A DNA stretch of 58,151 nucleotides, from assembly GCA_029267445.1 (NCBI GenBank), contig JAJUIU010000017.1, positions 1 to 58,151 on the forward strand. The letters run 5' to 3'. Shown here in pieces: positions 7,933 to 17,753 of the stretch; positions within the stretch are counted from its first letter, which is position 1; each line of letters starts with the position of its first letter. The DNA comes from Rhodospirillaceae bacterium (lineage in GTDB: Bacteria; Pseudomonadota; Alphaproteobacteria; Azospirillales; Azospirillaceae). The notes beneath the pieces are model-generated. The model saw nothing but the letters and a program-made list of their open reading frames with translations. It had not been told where the DNA came from and did no database searches. The translations under genes were made by a program, and so were the position numbers.

Positions 7933-9141
7933 ATGGTCCCGTCCCCCTCGCCCGTGCCCGGCCCGGCCCCGGCGCCCGTCCTGCCCGGTCACCGGGCGGT
8001 GCTGGCGGCCGACGCGCCGATGCGGCTGGACGGCGGCGGGTCGCTCGGCCCCTTCACCCTCGCCTACCAGACCTACGGGCAGCTGAACGCGGCCAAGTCC
8101 AACGCCGTGCTGGTCTGCCACGCGCTCACCGGCGACCAGTATGTGGCGGAGACGCACCCCGTCACCGGCAAGCCCGGCTGGTGGGAGCTGATGGTCGGCC
8201 CCGGCCGCCCGATCGACACCGACCGCTACTTCGTCATCTGCGCCAACGTGATCGGCGGCTGCATGGGCAGTGCCGGCCCGAAGGAGGTCGACCCCGCCAC
8301 CGGCCGGCCCTGGGGCCTCGGCTTCCCGGTCATCACGGTGGCCGACATGGTGCGCGCCCAGGCCCTGCTGCTGGACCATCTCGGCATCGACCAGCTGTTC
8401 GCCGTGATCGGCGGCTCCATGGGCGGGATGCAGGTGCTGCAATGGGCGGCCGCATATCCGGAACGGGTGTTCGCGGCCCTGCCCATCGCCACGGCGGCCC
8501 GCCATTCCGCCCAGAACATCGCCTTCCACGAGGTCGGGCGGCAGGCGATCATGGCCGATCCGGACTGGCGGGGCGGCGACTACATGGCCAACGGCACCAA
8601 GCCCACGCGCGGCCTCGCCGTCGCCCGCATGGCGGCGCACATCACCTACCTGTCGGAGCCGGCCCTGCACCGCAAGTTCGGCCGCAACCTGCAGGACCGG
8701 CAGCGGATCAGCTTCGGCTTCGACGCCGACTTCCAGGTGGAAAGCTACTTGCGCCACCAGGGCATCACCTTCGTGGAGCGGTTCGACGCCAACTCCTACC
8801 TCTACATCACCCGTGCGATGGACTATTTCGACCTCGCGGCGGAGCATGGCGGGGTGCTGGCCGACGCCTTCCGCGTGCCGGGCGCGGGCGGCGGCCGCCG
8901 GGGCACGCCGGTGCGTTTCTGCGTCGTCAGCTTCAGCAGCGACTGGCTGTTCCCCACGCCGGAGAGCCGCGCCATCGTCCACGCGTTGAACGCCGTGGCC
9001 GCCAATGTCAGCTTCGTGGAGGTGCAGTCCGACAAGGGGCACGACGCCTTCCTGCTGGACGAGCCGGAGTTCTATCAGGTGATCCGGGGTTTCCTCGACG
9101 GCTGTGCCGCCCATCGCGGCCTGCCCCGCAAGGTGGGGTGA
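7933..9141 (+). CDS. metX: Homoserine O-acetyltransferase
   Basis: A 402-residue alpha/beta-hydrolase-fold enzyme that transfers acetyl (or succinyl) to homoserine, the first committed step of methionine synthesis. Visible motifs are [44 protein letters not shown] with the nucleophile Ser in [18 protein letters not shown] with the catalytic Asp, and [14 protein letters not shown] with the catalytic His. The start [11 protein letters not shown] at 7933 gives normal family length; upstream in-frame TTG codons are not needed. It is followed four bases later by metW, the standard alphaproteobacterial pair. Confidence 0.95.
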   Translation: MVPSPSPVPGPAPAPVLPGHRAVLAADAPMRLDGGGSLGPFTLAYQTYGQLNAAKSNAVLVCHALTGDQYVAETHPVTGKPGWWELMVGPGRPIDTDRYFVICANVIGGCMGSAGPKEVDPATGRPWGLGFPVITVADMVRAQALLLDHLGIDQLFAVIGGSMGGMQVLQWAAAYPERVFAALPIATAARHSAQNIAFHEVGRQAIMADPDWRGGDYMANGTKPTRGLAVARMAAHITYLSEPALHRKFGRNLQDRQRISFGFDADFQVESYLRHQGITFVERFDANSYLYITRAMDYFDLAAEHGGVLADAFRVPGAGGGRRGTPVRFCVVSFSSDWLFPTPESRAIVHALNAVAANVSFVEVQSDKGHDAFLLDEPEFYQVIRGFLDGCAAHRGLPRKVG

Positions 9142-9145
9142 GGCC

Positions 9146-9784
9146 ATGCCCGACGCCCTTCTGACACCCGACAAGCAGCGCGCCATCCGCGCCGACCTGA
9201 TGCGGATCGCCGACTGGGTGGAGCCGCGCGCCCGTGTGCTGGATGTCGGCTGCGGCGACGGGGAGCTGCTGCACCACCTCGTCTCCACCAAGGGGGTCGA
9301 TGGGCGCGGGATCGAGATCAGCATGGACGGGGTGCGCCGCTGCGTGGCCCACGGCCTGTCAGTGATCCAGGGCGACGCCGACACCGACCTGAAGGACTAT
9401 CCCACCGGCGCCTTCGACTATGTGATCCTGTCGCAGACCCTGCAGGCGATGAAGCAGCCGCGCGATGTCCTGAACCATCTGGTCCGCATCGGCCGGCACG
9501 CCATCGTCTCGGTTCCGAACTTCGGCTACTGGCGGGTCCGGCTGTCGCTGCTGCTGCGGGGCCGGATGCCGGTGACGGACCGTCTGGGCTACCAGTGGTG
9601 GGAGACGCCCAACATCCACTTCTGCACCATCCGCGACTTCGTGGAGCTGTGCGCCGCACTGGGCGCCACGATCGAGCGCGGGGTGATCCTGGGTCCCGAC
9701 GGCCTGCCGGTGCAGGCCGGGCACGCCGGCGGGCGGGCCAACTGGCTGGGCGAACAGGGCGTGTTCCTGCTGCGCCGCGACTGA
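9146..9784 (+). CDS. metW: Methionine biosynthesis protein MetW
   Basis: A 212-residue class I methyltransferase-fold protein. VEPRARVLDVGCGDGELLHHL is the SAM-binding motif; DYVILSQTLQAMKQP and VSVPNFGYWRVRLSLLLRGRMPVT are MetW signatures, as are GYQWWETPNIHFCTIRDFVEL. MetW works with MetX, and in several proteobacteria both are needed for homoserine acyltransferase activity in vivo. It starts at 9146, four bases after the metX stop TGA, with a purine-rich site inside the end of metX, so the two are co-transcribed. Confidence 0.93.
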   Translation: MPDALLTPDKQRAIRADLMRIADWVEPRARVLDVGCGDGELLHHLVSTKGVDGRGIEISMDGVRRCVAHGLSVIQGDADTDLKDYPTGAFDYVILSQTLQAMKQPRDVLNHLVRIGRHAIVSVPNFGYWRVRLSLLLRGRMPVTDRLGYQWWETPNIHFCTIRDFVELCAALGATIERGVILGPDGLPVQAGHAGGRANWLGEQGVFLLRRD

Positions 9785-9899
9785 ACAGCACCTGGGGCCG
9801 CGCCGCCGTATCCGGGGCGGCGGGACAAGTTGGGGACCGGGGAACGGCCGCACCCGCCCTCCCGTTACCCTTCGGAGAACCACCGAAGGAAGCGGTCCC

Positions 9900-10514
9900 A
9901 TGATCCGATCGATGACCCTGGCCGGAACGGCGGCGTTGGCGCTGCTGGCGGCCCCCGTGACGGTGCTTCCGGCACTGGCCCAGGACCCGACGCCGACGAC
10001 CGTGCCCGTCCCGGTGCCGGAGGCCGAGACCGGCCCGGTGGACGCGCCCCTGACCACCGCCACCCGGCCGGAGGACGTGCCCACCACAACGCCCGTGACA
10101 ACGATGCCGGGCATGGACGGCGACGCCCCGTCCGACAGCGCGCCCGGCAACGCCCAGCCCGCCCCCGGCACGGTGCTGGTGGAGAACCCCCGGACCACCC
10201 CGGCGGCCAAGACCGATCCTGAAACCGACCCCGAGGTCGCGGTGTCGCCAAGCCGCACTGGCGAGACGCCGAAGGACGAGCCGGAGCGCAAGCCGCGCCA
10301 GCGCGACGGCCGCACCGACCGCGACGCCGGCCAGGAGGGGCGCGTCAGCCCGACCCTGACACCGGAGCAGCGCCGCCAGCTGCCGGAGGAGGCCGCCCCC
10401 GGCGCTCCCAGCGGCATCCCGCTGGGCGATCCCCAGGGGAAGCCGGCCGACGAGGCCCAGAAGGAGGTCGAACGCCTGGGCACGGGCAAGGCGAAGGAGA
10501 AGACCGGGAACTAG
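9900..10514 (+). CDS. Secreted Pro/Thr-rich protein of unknown function
   Basis: A 204-residue protein with a signal peptide ([28 protein letters not shown]). It continues as a low-complexity, probably disordered chain: Thr/Pro/Val-rich to about residue 75, then charged ([27 protein letters not shown]), then [16 protein letters not shown] and a Lys/Glu tail. AAGGAAG precedes the ATG. No domain is recognised. It ends four bases into the convergent proB gene. A cell-envelope spacer or ion-binding role is possible but not shown. Confidence 0.7.
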   Translation: MIRSMTLAGTAALALLAAPVTVLPALAQDPTPTTVPVPVPEAETGPVDAPLTTATRPEDVPTTTPVTTMPGMDGDAPSDSAPGNAQPAPGTVLVENPRTTPAAKTDPETDPEVAVSPSRTGETPKDEPERKPRQRDGRTDRDAGQEGRVSPTLTPEQRRQLPEEAAPGAPSGIPLGDPQGKPADEAQKEVERLGTGKAKEKTGN

Positions 10515-11647
10515 CCCAACACCAGATCGTCGCGGTGGATCATCTCGTCCCGGCCGCGGAAGCCCAGGATGCCCTCGATGTCCGCGGACTTCCGCCCGGC
10601 GATCCGCCGCGCCTCCTCCGCCGGGTAGGCGGTCAGGCCGCGCGCCACCTCCGCCCCGTCGGGGCCCAGCACGCGCACCAGGTCGCCGCGCTCGAAGTCG
10701 CCCTCCACGGCCCGCACGCCGGCCGGCAGCAGGCTGCCGCCCTTGCGCAGCGCCGCCACGGCGCCGCCGTCCACGGTGACGCTGCCCAGGGGCTTCAGCG
10801 ATCCGGCGATCCAGCGCTTGCGGGCCGTGCGCGGCTCCGCCGCCGGCAGGAACCAAGTCGCCGGCGCGCCACCCGCCTCCGGCGCCGTCAGCAAGGCGGC
10901 CAGCGGGTGCGGCCGCTTGCCCTTGGCGATGGCCATGCGGCAGCCGGCCCCCATAGCGATGCGGGCGGCGGCGATCTTGGTCACCATCCCGCCGGAGCTG
11001 TAGCCCGGCGGCGGCTCCCCGGCCATGCCGACGATCTCGGCCGTCACCTCCGTCACCACGGGGATGTGCCGGGCGTCAGGGTCCTTGCGCGGATCGGCGG
11101 TGTAGAGCCCGTCGATGTCCGACAGCAGGACCAGCGTGTCCGCCCCGATCATCTGCGCCACGCGGGCGGCCAGCCGGTCGTTGTCCCCGAACCGGATCTC
11201 GGCCGTGGAGACGGTGTCGTTCTCGTTGATGATCGGGACCGCGCCCAGCTTCAGCAGCGTGTCGATGGTGGCGCGGCCGTTCAGGTGGCGCCGCCGGTCC
11301 TCCGTGTCGTCCAGCGTCAACAGGACCTGAGCGACGGTGATCCCGTGCCGGGCCAGCGTCTCCTGATAGGCGTGGGCCAGCCGGATCTGCCCGGTGGCCG
11401 CCGCCGCCTGCTTCTCCTCCAGCTTCAGCGCCCGCCCCGTGAGGCCCAGATGCTCCCGCCCCACGGCGATGGCGCCGGAGGTGACGACCACCACCTCCAT
11501 CCCCCGTGCCTTCAGCGCGGCGATGTCGTCGGCGACCGTATCCAGCCAACCATGCCGGATGCGGTGCGTCTCCCCGTCCACCAGCAGCGCCGACCCGATC
11601 TTGACGATCAGGCGCTGGGAGGATGCGAGGGTTGCCGGGGCGGACAT
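10511..11647 (-). CDS. proB: Glutamate 5-kinase
   Basis: A 378-residue enzyme phosphorylating glutamate for proline synthesis. The amino-acid kinase domain shows [68 protein letters not shown] and [16 protein letters not shown], then [18 protein letters not shown] with the second Lys. A C-terminal PUA domain ([34 protein letters not shown]) completes the usual length. In many alphaproteobacteria proB follows obgE directly; here a sensor kinase gene lies between them. Confidence 0.95.
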   Translation of the reverse strand: MSAPATLASSQRLIVKIGSALLVDGETHRIRHGWLDTVADDIAALKARGMEVVVVTSGAIAVGREHLGLTGRALKLEEKQAAAATGQIRLAHAYQETLARHGITVAQVLLTLDDTEDRRRHLNGRATIDTLLKLGAVPIINENDTVSTAEIRFGDNDRLAARVAQMIGADTLVLLSDIDGLYTADPRKDPDARHIPVVTEVTAEIVGMAGEPPPGYSSGGMVTKIAAARIAMGAGCRMAIAKGKRPHPLAALLTAPEAGGAPATWFLPAAEPRTARKRWIAGSLKPLGSVTVDGGAVAALRKGGSLLPAGVRAVEGDFERGDLVRVLGPDGAEVARGLTAYPAEEARRIAGRKSADIEGILGFRGRDEMIHRDDLVLG

Positions 11648-11734
11648 GGGCGGTGGCCTTGAGGGGCTGGGCCGCCCGTTATCGGATTCGTGCGCGGGCC
11701 GGTCAAGCCACGCAGGATCATTGCCGGTCTGCGT

Positions 11735-13123
11735 TCAGGGTGCGCCCTCGGCGACCCGCGTCGGCACCTCGATCTCGCAGCGCAGGCCTTCCGGTCGCCA
11801 GTCGAACCGGATGGTGCCGCCGAGCTGGCTTTCGATGCCCTGGGTCATCAGCGCGGTGCCCACGCCGCGCCGGGTCGGCGGGCTGACCGGGGGGCCGCCG
11901 GTCTCGGTCCAGACGATCCGCACCCCCGGCCCGCCGAGGGCCCAGGTGACGGCCACCGACCCGGTCTCCGCCGACAGGGCGCCGTACTTGGCGGCGTTGG
12001 CGGCCAGCTCGTGCAGGGCGAGCGCCAGCGCCTGCACGATGTCCGCGTCCAGGCTGACGCTCGGCCCCTCCGCCGTCACCCGGCCTTCCCAGCCCTCCAG
12101 CTCCTCCCGGATCAGCCGGCCGAGATCGCCCCCGGTCCAGCGGTTGGTGGCCAGCAGCGTGTGCGCCCGCGCCATGGCGTGGATACGGCCCAGTAGCGCC
12201 TCCTTGAAGGCGGGCACCGTCTCCTCCTGCATCAGCATGACCAGCGCCTGCACGCCCGCCAGCACGTTCTTCGCCCGGTGGTCGACCTCCCGCATCAGGA
12301 GCGCGCGGCCCTCCTCCGCCCGCTTGCGCGCGGTGATGTCGGTGGAGATGCCGCCGACGGCCACGATGGCCCCTTCCGCGTCGCGCAGCGGGAACTTGGC
12401 GGAGATGTAGATGCGCTCGCCGTCCGGGAACCGGGCCGTCTCGTCGAACTCCAGCGGCTCCCCGGTCTCAAGCACCCGGCGGTCGTTCGCGGTCCAGTCC
12501 ACATCGCCGCCGAAGCGCTCCGCGTCGGTCCTGCCCATCAGCTCGGATTCGCCAGCGAAACCGAACAGGTCCAGATAGGCCCGGTTCGCCAGGATGTACC
12601 GCCCCTCCAGGTCCTTGGCGAAGATGTAGCTGGGCGAATGGTTGATGAAGGCGCGGAACCTCTCCTCGCTCTGGCGCAGCTTCTCCTCAGCCTGCCGCCG
12701 CGCCGTGATGTCGAGATGCGTGCCGGTGACCGCCAGCGGGCGGCCGGCGGCGTCGCGCTCCACCACCCTGCCCCGGGTCAGCACCCAGACCCAGTGCCCA
12801 TCCTTGTGGCGGAGCCGGTGCTCGCAGTCGTAGAGCGTGGACTTCCCTGCGAGATGCGTCTCCAGCGCCGCGCGCACCGTGTCCAGGTCGTCGGGATGGA
12901 CCAGCTTCTCCCAGGTCCGCCGGTGCGGTTCCAGCTCGTCCAGCCTGTAGCCCAGCATCTCCGCCCAGCGGGCGTCGAACACGCACCGGTCCGTCGCCAC
13001 CGTCCAATGCCATGTGCCGAGATCGGCGCCCTTGAGGATGACCTCCATCCTTGCCAGCGCCTGGCGCAGGGCCTTGGTATCGGGGGACTCCGCTTCAATC
13101 GAGGATTGCTTATCTACCGCCAC
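11735..13123 (-). CDS. PAS-PAS HWE-family sensor histidine kinase
   Basis: A 462-residue cytoplasmic kinase with no membrane segment. PAS/PAC unit 1 spans about 25-145 (LGTWHWTVATDRCVFDARWAEMLGY, ending THLDITARRQAEEKLR). Unit 2 spans about 150-270 (RFRAFINHSPSYIFAKDLEGRYILANRAYLDLFGF, ending GISTDITARKRAEE). The kinase core begins LLMREVDHRAKNVLAGVQALVMLMQ, with phospho-acceptor His282, and has HELAANAAKYGALS as the N-box. It ends IESQLGGTIRFDWRPEGLRCEIEVP, so no receiver domain is attached. HWE kinases commonly feed the alphaproteobacterial general stress response or light/redox sensing. It starts at a GTG (13123) and sits between obgE and proB on the same strand; the partner regulator is not in the window. 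Confidence 0.9.
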   Translation of the reverse strand: MAVDKQSSIEAESPDTKALRQALARMEVILKGADLGTWHWTVATDRCVFDARWAEMLGYRLDELEPHRRTWEKLVHPDDLDTVRAALETHLAGKSTLYDCEHRLRHKDGHWVWVLTRGRVVERDAAGRPLAVTGTHLDITARRQAEEKLRQSEERFRAFINHSPSYIFAKDLEGRYILANRAYLDLFGFAGESELMGRTDAERFGGDVDWTANDRRVLETGEPLEFDETARFPDGERIYISAKFPLRDAEGAIVAVGGISTDITARKRAEEGRALLMREVDHRAKNVLAGVQALVMLMQEETVPAFKEALLGRIHAMARAHTLLATNRWTGGDLGRLIREELEGWEGRVTAEGPSVSLDADIVQALALALHELAANAAKYGALSAETGSVAVTWALGGPGVRIVWTETGGPPVSPPTRRGVGTALMTQGIESQLGGTIRFDWRPEGLRCEIEVPTRVAEGAP

Positions 13124-13239
13124 GATGCCGACCCGCGTGCATGAGCGTTTTCCAGAGTAGCAGACACATCCTATAGTCTGCCTCCGCCGTTCGGCCTAGG
13201 CGGTTCGGCCTAGCGGCGCCGCTCGAACCGCATCCCGCC

Positions 13240-14501
<1,262 letters not shown>

Positions 14502-14599
14502 AATCAGATCCTGCGGCCGTGCCCACAAACGGAAACCGGGGGAACGGTCGCCCGCTCCCCCGGCCGGAACTCGTAACCCCTGTCGGGGAGGCGTCAGCC

Positions 14600-14884
14600 T
14601 TACTCTGCGGCGACCGCCGGGGCGGCGTCGTTGGCCGGGACGATCGTCACGTAGGTGCGGTCCTTCAGGCCGGACTTGAAGGCCACCTTGCCGTCCACCA
14701 GGGCGAACAGCGTGTGGTCCTTGCCGATGCCGACATTGGCGCCCGGGTGGAACTTCGTGCCGCGCTGGCGGACGATGATGTTCCCGGCCAGCACGCTCTC
14801 GCCGCCGAAGCGCTTCACGCCGAGACGGCGGCCGGCGCTGTCGCGACCGTTGCGGGAGCTGCCGCCTGCCTTCTTATGTGCCAT
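14600..14884 (-). CDS. rpmA: 50S ribosomal protein L27
   Basis: A 94-residue ribosomal protein beginning [20 protein letters not shown], the conserved L27 N-terminus that reaches toward the peptidyl-transferase centre. It continues [42 protein letters not shown]. The Ala-rich tail ([11 protein letters not shown]) is slightly longer than the E. coli protein. It lies 28 bases downstream of rplU and is co-transcribed with it. Confidence 0.98.
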   Translation of the reverse strand: MAHKKAGGSSRNGRDSAGRRLGVKRFGGESVLAGNIIVRQRGTKFHPGANVGIGKDHTLFALVDGKVAFKSGLKDRTYVTIVPANDAAPAVAAE

Positions 14885-14912
14885 AGTCCTGCTCCTTGAT
14901 CCGAACGGGCCG

Positions 14913-15224
14913 TCAGGCGTTGATGCCGGTGATGCGCAGGACGGTCAGGTCCTGGCGATGGCCGTTCTTGCGGCGGTAGTTCTGGCGCCGCTTCTTCTTG
15001 AAGATGATGATCTTGTCGCCCCGGGTCTGGGCCACGACCTCGGCCGTCACGGCCGCACCGGCCACCAGCGGGGTGCCGACCGTGGCGTTGCCCGCGTCGC
15101 TGACCATCAGGACCTCGTCCAGCTTCACGGTGGCGCCGGCGTCGCCCGCCAGCTTCTCCACCTTGATGACGTCGCCGGCCGCGACCTTGTACTGCTTCCC
15201 GCCGGTGCGGATGACTGCGAACAT
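14913..15224 (-). CDS. rplU: 50S ribosomal protein L21
   Basis: A 103-residue ribosomal protein beginning [20 protein letters not shown], with [21 protein letters not shown] and the terminal LTVLRITGI typical of L21. The start is fixed by homology; a longer in-frame reading upstream crosses the leader and promoter. It is first in rplU-rpmA, with obgE following. Transcription probably starts near 15348, and the ~120-base leader contains a terminator-like hairpin. Confidence 0.98.
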   Translation of the reverse strand: MFAVIRTGGKQYKVAAGDVIKVEKLAGDAGATVKLDEVLMVSDAGNATVGTPLVAGAAVTAEVVAQTRGDKIIIFKKKRRQNYRRKNGHRQDLTVLRITGINA

Positions 15225-15308
15225 GTTACCCACCGCTGATAGGGCGCCCGCCCGGCCGTTCGCCGCGGGCTGCCAAGGACGTTCCAAAGAACGCGTGACG
15301 TTCCCATG

Positions 15309-15339
15309 AAAAAGAGCACGGGCCCCGAACGGGACCCGT
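15309..15339 (-). terminator. Terminator-like hairpin and U-tract in the rplU leader
   Basis: Read on the minus strand, ACGGGTCCCGTTCGGGGCCC (then GT) folds into a near-perfect stem of nine pairs around a four-base loop, with one G-U pair. GCTC and five Ts follow. It begins about 10 bases after the predicted start of transcription and about 85 bases before the rplU start codon. This is the arrangement expected of an attenuator in a ribosomal-protein leader. Confidence 0.65.
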
Positions 15340-15354
15340 CTCAGAGAGCGTGGG

Positions 15355-15382
15355 AATATATCGACGCCCGTCGGCCTGTCAA
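15355..15382 (-). promoter_or_regulatory. rplU: Sigma-70 promoter of rplU-rpmA
   Basis: On the minus strand, TTGACA (15382-15377) is followed after 16 bases by TATATT (15360-15355). The -35 is perfect and the -10 matches TATAAT at five of six bases. The expected start of transcription is near 15348. It lies between the rplU gene and tRNA-Ser, which is on the opposite strand. Confidence 0.75.
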
Positions 15383-15527
15383 CGGGATTCGGCCCACAGC
15401 GCCCCGCGCCCGGCGTGTCCGGAGCCCCCCGTTCCCGCTTGCGCGCCGCAGGGCCTTCATATAGGGTGCGCGCCGCTTCCGGACAGGGGTGCCCGACCAG
15501 CCCCGCGAACGACGTCCCGGAGCCCAC

Positions 15528-15617
15528 GGAGAGGTGGCGGAGTGGTCGAACGCGGCGGTCTCGAAAACCGTTAGGGGTGCAAGCTCCTCGGGGGTTCGAA
15601 TCCCCCCCTCTCCGCCA
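15528..15617 (+). tRNA. tRNA-Ser (anticodon CGA)
   Basis: A 90-base class II tRNA. The acceptor stem GGAGAGG pairs with CCTCTCC, followed by G and an encoded CCA. The anticodon stem GCGGT/ACCGT holds the loop CTCGAAA, giving anticodon CGA for codon UCG. There is a long variable arm (TTAGGGGTGCAAGCTCCTCG) as expected for serine, and a T arm GGGGGTTCGAATCCCCC. A possible promoter (TTGCGC near 15439, TATAGG or TAGGGT near 15460) lies about 70-90 bases upstream. Confidence 0.97.
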
Positions 15618-15679
15618 GATTCCCGCCCGACTTCCGCCGACCCGCGACTGACATCGCCCGCCGGGCCGGCTTTATCCAA

Positions 15680-15721
15680 TTTGCACCCTAAGGTGCGAAT
15701 ATTGACTTGCGCTTAGCGCAA
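15680..15721 (+). promoter_or_regulatory. Twin related palindromes, candidate operators
   Basis: TTTGCACCCTAAGGTGCGAA (15680-15699, eight-base arms with one mismatch) is followed by TTGCGCTTAGCGCAA (15707-15721, perfect 6-3-6). Both share TTGC(A/G)C...G(T/C)GC.AA, and their centres are about 24.5 bases apart. They lie 70-111 bases upstream of the lipoprotein start, in the gap after tRNA-Ser. The pattern suits a dimeric repressor, for example XRE-type, bound at two sites on the same DNA face region. Confidence 0.5.
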
Positions 15722-15790
15722 TACTCCTTCCGAATGGGGGAGGGACTCCTGGTGCGCGATCGCCGCTGGTCCTGTTTCGAGGGATGGACC

Positions 15791-16228
15791 ATGCGGCATC
15801 CGCCGTTCGCCTCGTCGCTTGTCGTGGCTTGTATGCTGGCGCTGGCCGGATGCGCGGGCGCGCCACGCTCCATGTCACCATCGATCGCCGCTGGAGGGAG
15901 CGTGGCCATGGCAACCATCGCACCAGGCTCGGACCTCGACGTCGTGATCGGCATCGCGGGCCAACCAGACACGGACGCTCCGTCGCACATCGAAGCCGGG
16001 CAGGTGCTTCGGCAAGCCTGCTTCCAGAGTGCCCGGTCCTTCACGGCGGAGGTGCGGCGGCTGACCGATTCAGCCCGCCTGCCGGACGAGCGGGTGCGGG
16101 CCTTCTGCGCCGTCTATGGCGAGTCCGACCGCCGCGTCAGGCGGCTGCTGCCATTCGTCGCCGGGGCGCCCGGCTCGGTCCCGCTCGCACCCGACAAAGA
16201 GTTCATCAGCATTTCCAGCCTGGACTGA
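15791..16228 (+). CDS. Small lipoprotein of unknown function
   Basis: A 145-residue protein. MRHPPFASSLVVACMLALAGCAG is a lipoprotein signal peptide with lipobox LAGC, so the mature protein should be membrane-anchored by Cys21. The start is chosen for this signal and for GAGGGATGG just upstream. The mature part is unremarkable, with two further Cys (QACFQSAR, RAFCAVYG), and ends FVAGAPGSVPLAPDKEFISISSLD. No domain is recognised. It precedes the protease-RTX gene by 11 bases, so the two are probably co-expressed; a chaperone, inhibitor or anchor role is possible. Confidence 0.75.
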   Translation: MRHPPFASSLVVACMLALAGCAGAPRSMSPSIAAGGSVAMATIAPGSDLDVVIGIAGQPDTDAPSHIEAGQVLRQACFQSARSFTAEVRRLTDSARLPDERVRAFCAVYGESDRRVRRLLPFVAGAPGSVPLAPDKEFISISSLD

Positions 16229-16239
16229 GGGGGGCTGCC

Positions 16240-17727
16240 ATGACTGAAAGACGACTGCTTACCGAGGCCGGCTTCCGGACGGACACCTATCCGTACCAGG
16301 CGGTGGTACAGCTGACGGTCACGTTCGCCAACGGGGAGCGGTTCACCGGCAGCGGCGTCATCGTCGGCAACAACGACATCCTGACCGCCGCCCACGTCAT
16401 CTATTCGCCGACGCGGGGGGCGGCGGTGCGAATCGAGGTGACGCCTGGTCGGGACGGGGATCGCCGTCCCTATGGCACGTTCGAGGCCAGCTCATGGTGG
16501 TTCAACATCGTGGACGAGGACGGGGACGGACGTCTCACGAACGTGCAGGCGGGGGCCGACCTCGCGATGGTCTCCATGTCGTTCAACATCGGGGCGATGC
16601 TTGGCTGGTGGGGCCTCGATCCGAATTTCTCCAGCGGGAACGCGTATGTCGTGGGCTACCCGACCGCCACGGGGATGCGTCCGACGATTGAGTTCGACCA
16701 TGTCTTCGCGACGCAGGGCTACCTTGATCTGGGCGCCTTCACCATCTCGCCGGGCAACAGCGGCGGCCCCGTCTTCATCTTCCAGAACAACGATCCATAC
16801 GTGATCGGCGTCGTATCGACGACGCTCGCTGCCGCCGATGTCGGCGGGGCGTATTGGAACCGCATCCTCGGCTGGATGCGCTCCAACGACTATCTGCTGG
16901 GCCAGCGTGTCGACGGTACCGCCGCCAGCGAGGAGTTGCACGGCCGCCCCGATACGGCGATCGGGGACAACTTCGATGGCGGCGCGGGCAACGACGGCAT
17001 TTACGGCTACCAGGGCAACGACACCCTGGCCGGCGGGGCCGGCAACGACACGGTCCTTGGCGGCGACGGGAACGATCAGGTCTTTGGCGGCGACGGGAAT
17101 GACCGCCTTCTCGGAAACGCTGGGAACGACTGGATCGATGGCGATCTCGGCAACGACACCGTCTATGGCGGCGACGGGAACGACAGCGTCCGCGGCCTGG
17201 ATGGGAACGACTGGATCGAAGGCGGGATCGGGGCCGACGACCTCAACGGCAACACCGGCAACGACACCATCTACGGCGGCGACGGCAACGATCCGTGGGT
17301 CCGGGGCGGCCGCGACAACGACGTCGTGTATGGCGGTTCCGGCAATGATCCCCACGTCAACGGCAACATCGGCAACGACACCGTCTACGGGGATGACGGC
17401 GATGACGGGGTCTTCGGCGGCCAGGACCAGGATCTGCTCTATGGCGGGTTCGGCAATGACACGCTTTCGGGCGATCTCGGCAACGACACGCTCTGGGGCG
17501 GACCCGGGGCGGATCGGTTCGTCTTCCGGGACGGGGGCGGGTCGGACCGCATAGGCGACTTCAGCTTCTCGGCCGGTGACCGGATCGTCATCCCCATCGG
17601 CGTCTCGGTCACGATCACGACGGGGCCCACCGGCGACGCCGTCGTCACGCTGTCCAACGGCGTGACGATCACCCTGGCGGGAATCGCTCCGGGCACCGTG
17701 GCCGGCGAGTGGTTCCTGTTCGGGTGA
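16240..17727 (+). CDS. Trypsin-like serine protease fused to RTX calcium-binding repeats
   Basis: A 495-residue protein with no N-terminal signal peptide. Residues ~15-225 form a chymotrypsin/V8-like protease: ILTAAHVIY (His52), AGADLAMVSM (Asp107), TISPGNSGGPVFI (Ser174). Residues ~245-430 are about 20 RTX nonapeptides of the GGxGND type (GGAGNDGIYG, GGDGNDQVFG, GNTGNDTIYG). They end in the common C-terminal block GGPGADRFVFRDGGGSDRIGDFSFSAGDRI. RTX proteins leave the cell by type I secretion with an uncleaved C-terminal signal and fold on binding calcium; no secretion genes lie nearby. The preceding lipoprotein ends 11 bases before. Residues in all three triad positions suggest an active enzyme. 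Confidence 0.92.
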   Translation: MTERRLLTEAGFRTDTYPYQAVVQLTVTFANGERFTGSGVIVGNNDILTAAHVIYSPTRGAAVRIEVTPGRDGDRRPYGTFEASSWWFNIVDEDGDGRLTNVQAGADLAMVSMSFNIGAMLGWWGLDPNFSSGNAYVVGYPTATGMRPTIEFDHVFATQGYLDLGAFTISPGNSGGPVFIFQNNDPYVIGVVSTTLAAADVGGAYWNRILGWMRSNDYLLGQRVDGTAASEELHGRPDTAIGDNFDGGAGNDGIYGYQGNDTLAGGAGNDTVLGGDGNDQVFGGDGNDRLLGNAGNDWIDGDLGNDTVYGGDGNDSVRGLDGNDWIEGGIGADDLNGNTGNDTIYGGDGNDPWVRGGRDNDVVYGGSGNDPHVNGNIGNDTVYGDDGDDGVFGGQDQDLLYGGFGNDTLSGDLGNDTLWGGPGADRFVFRDGGGSDRIGDFSFSAGDRIVIPIGVSVTITTGPTGDAVVTLSNGVTITLAGIAPGTVAGEWFLFG

Positions 17728-17753
17728 TCCGCGGGACCCGGCGTCCCCAGCCC

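Noticed and set aside
7861-9384. 507-residue minus-strand frame opposite metX
   Set aside because: Antisense of metX/metW with biased composition; metX on the plus strand carries all catalytic motifs.
9797-9822. Terminator after metW
   Set aside because: A GCCGCC/GGCGGC stem is possible but short, imperfect when extended, and has no T-run.
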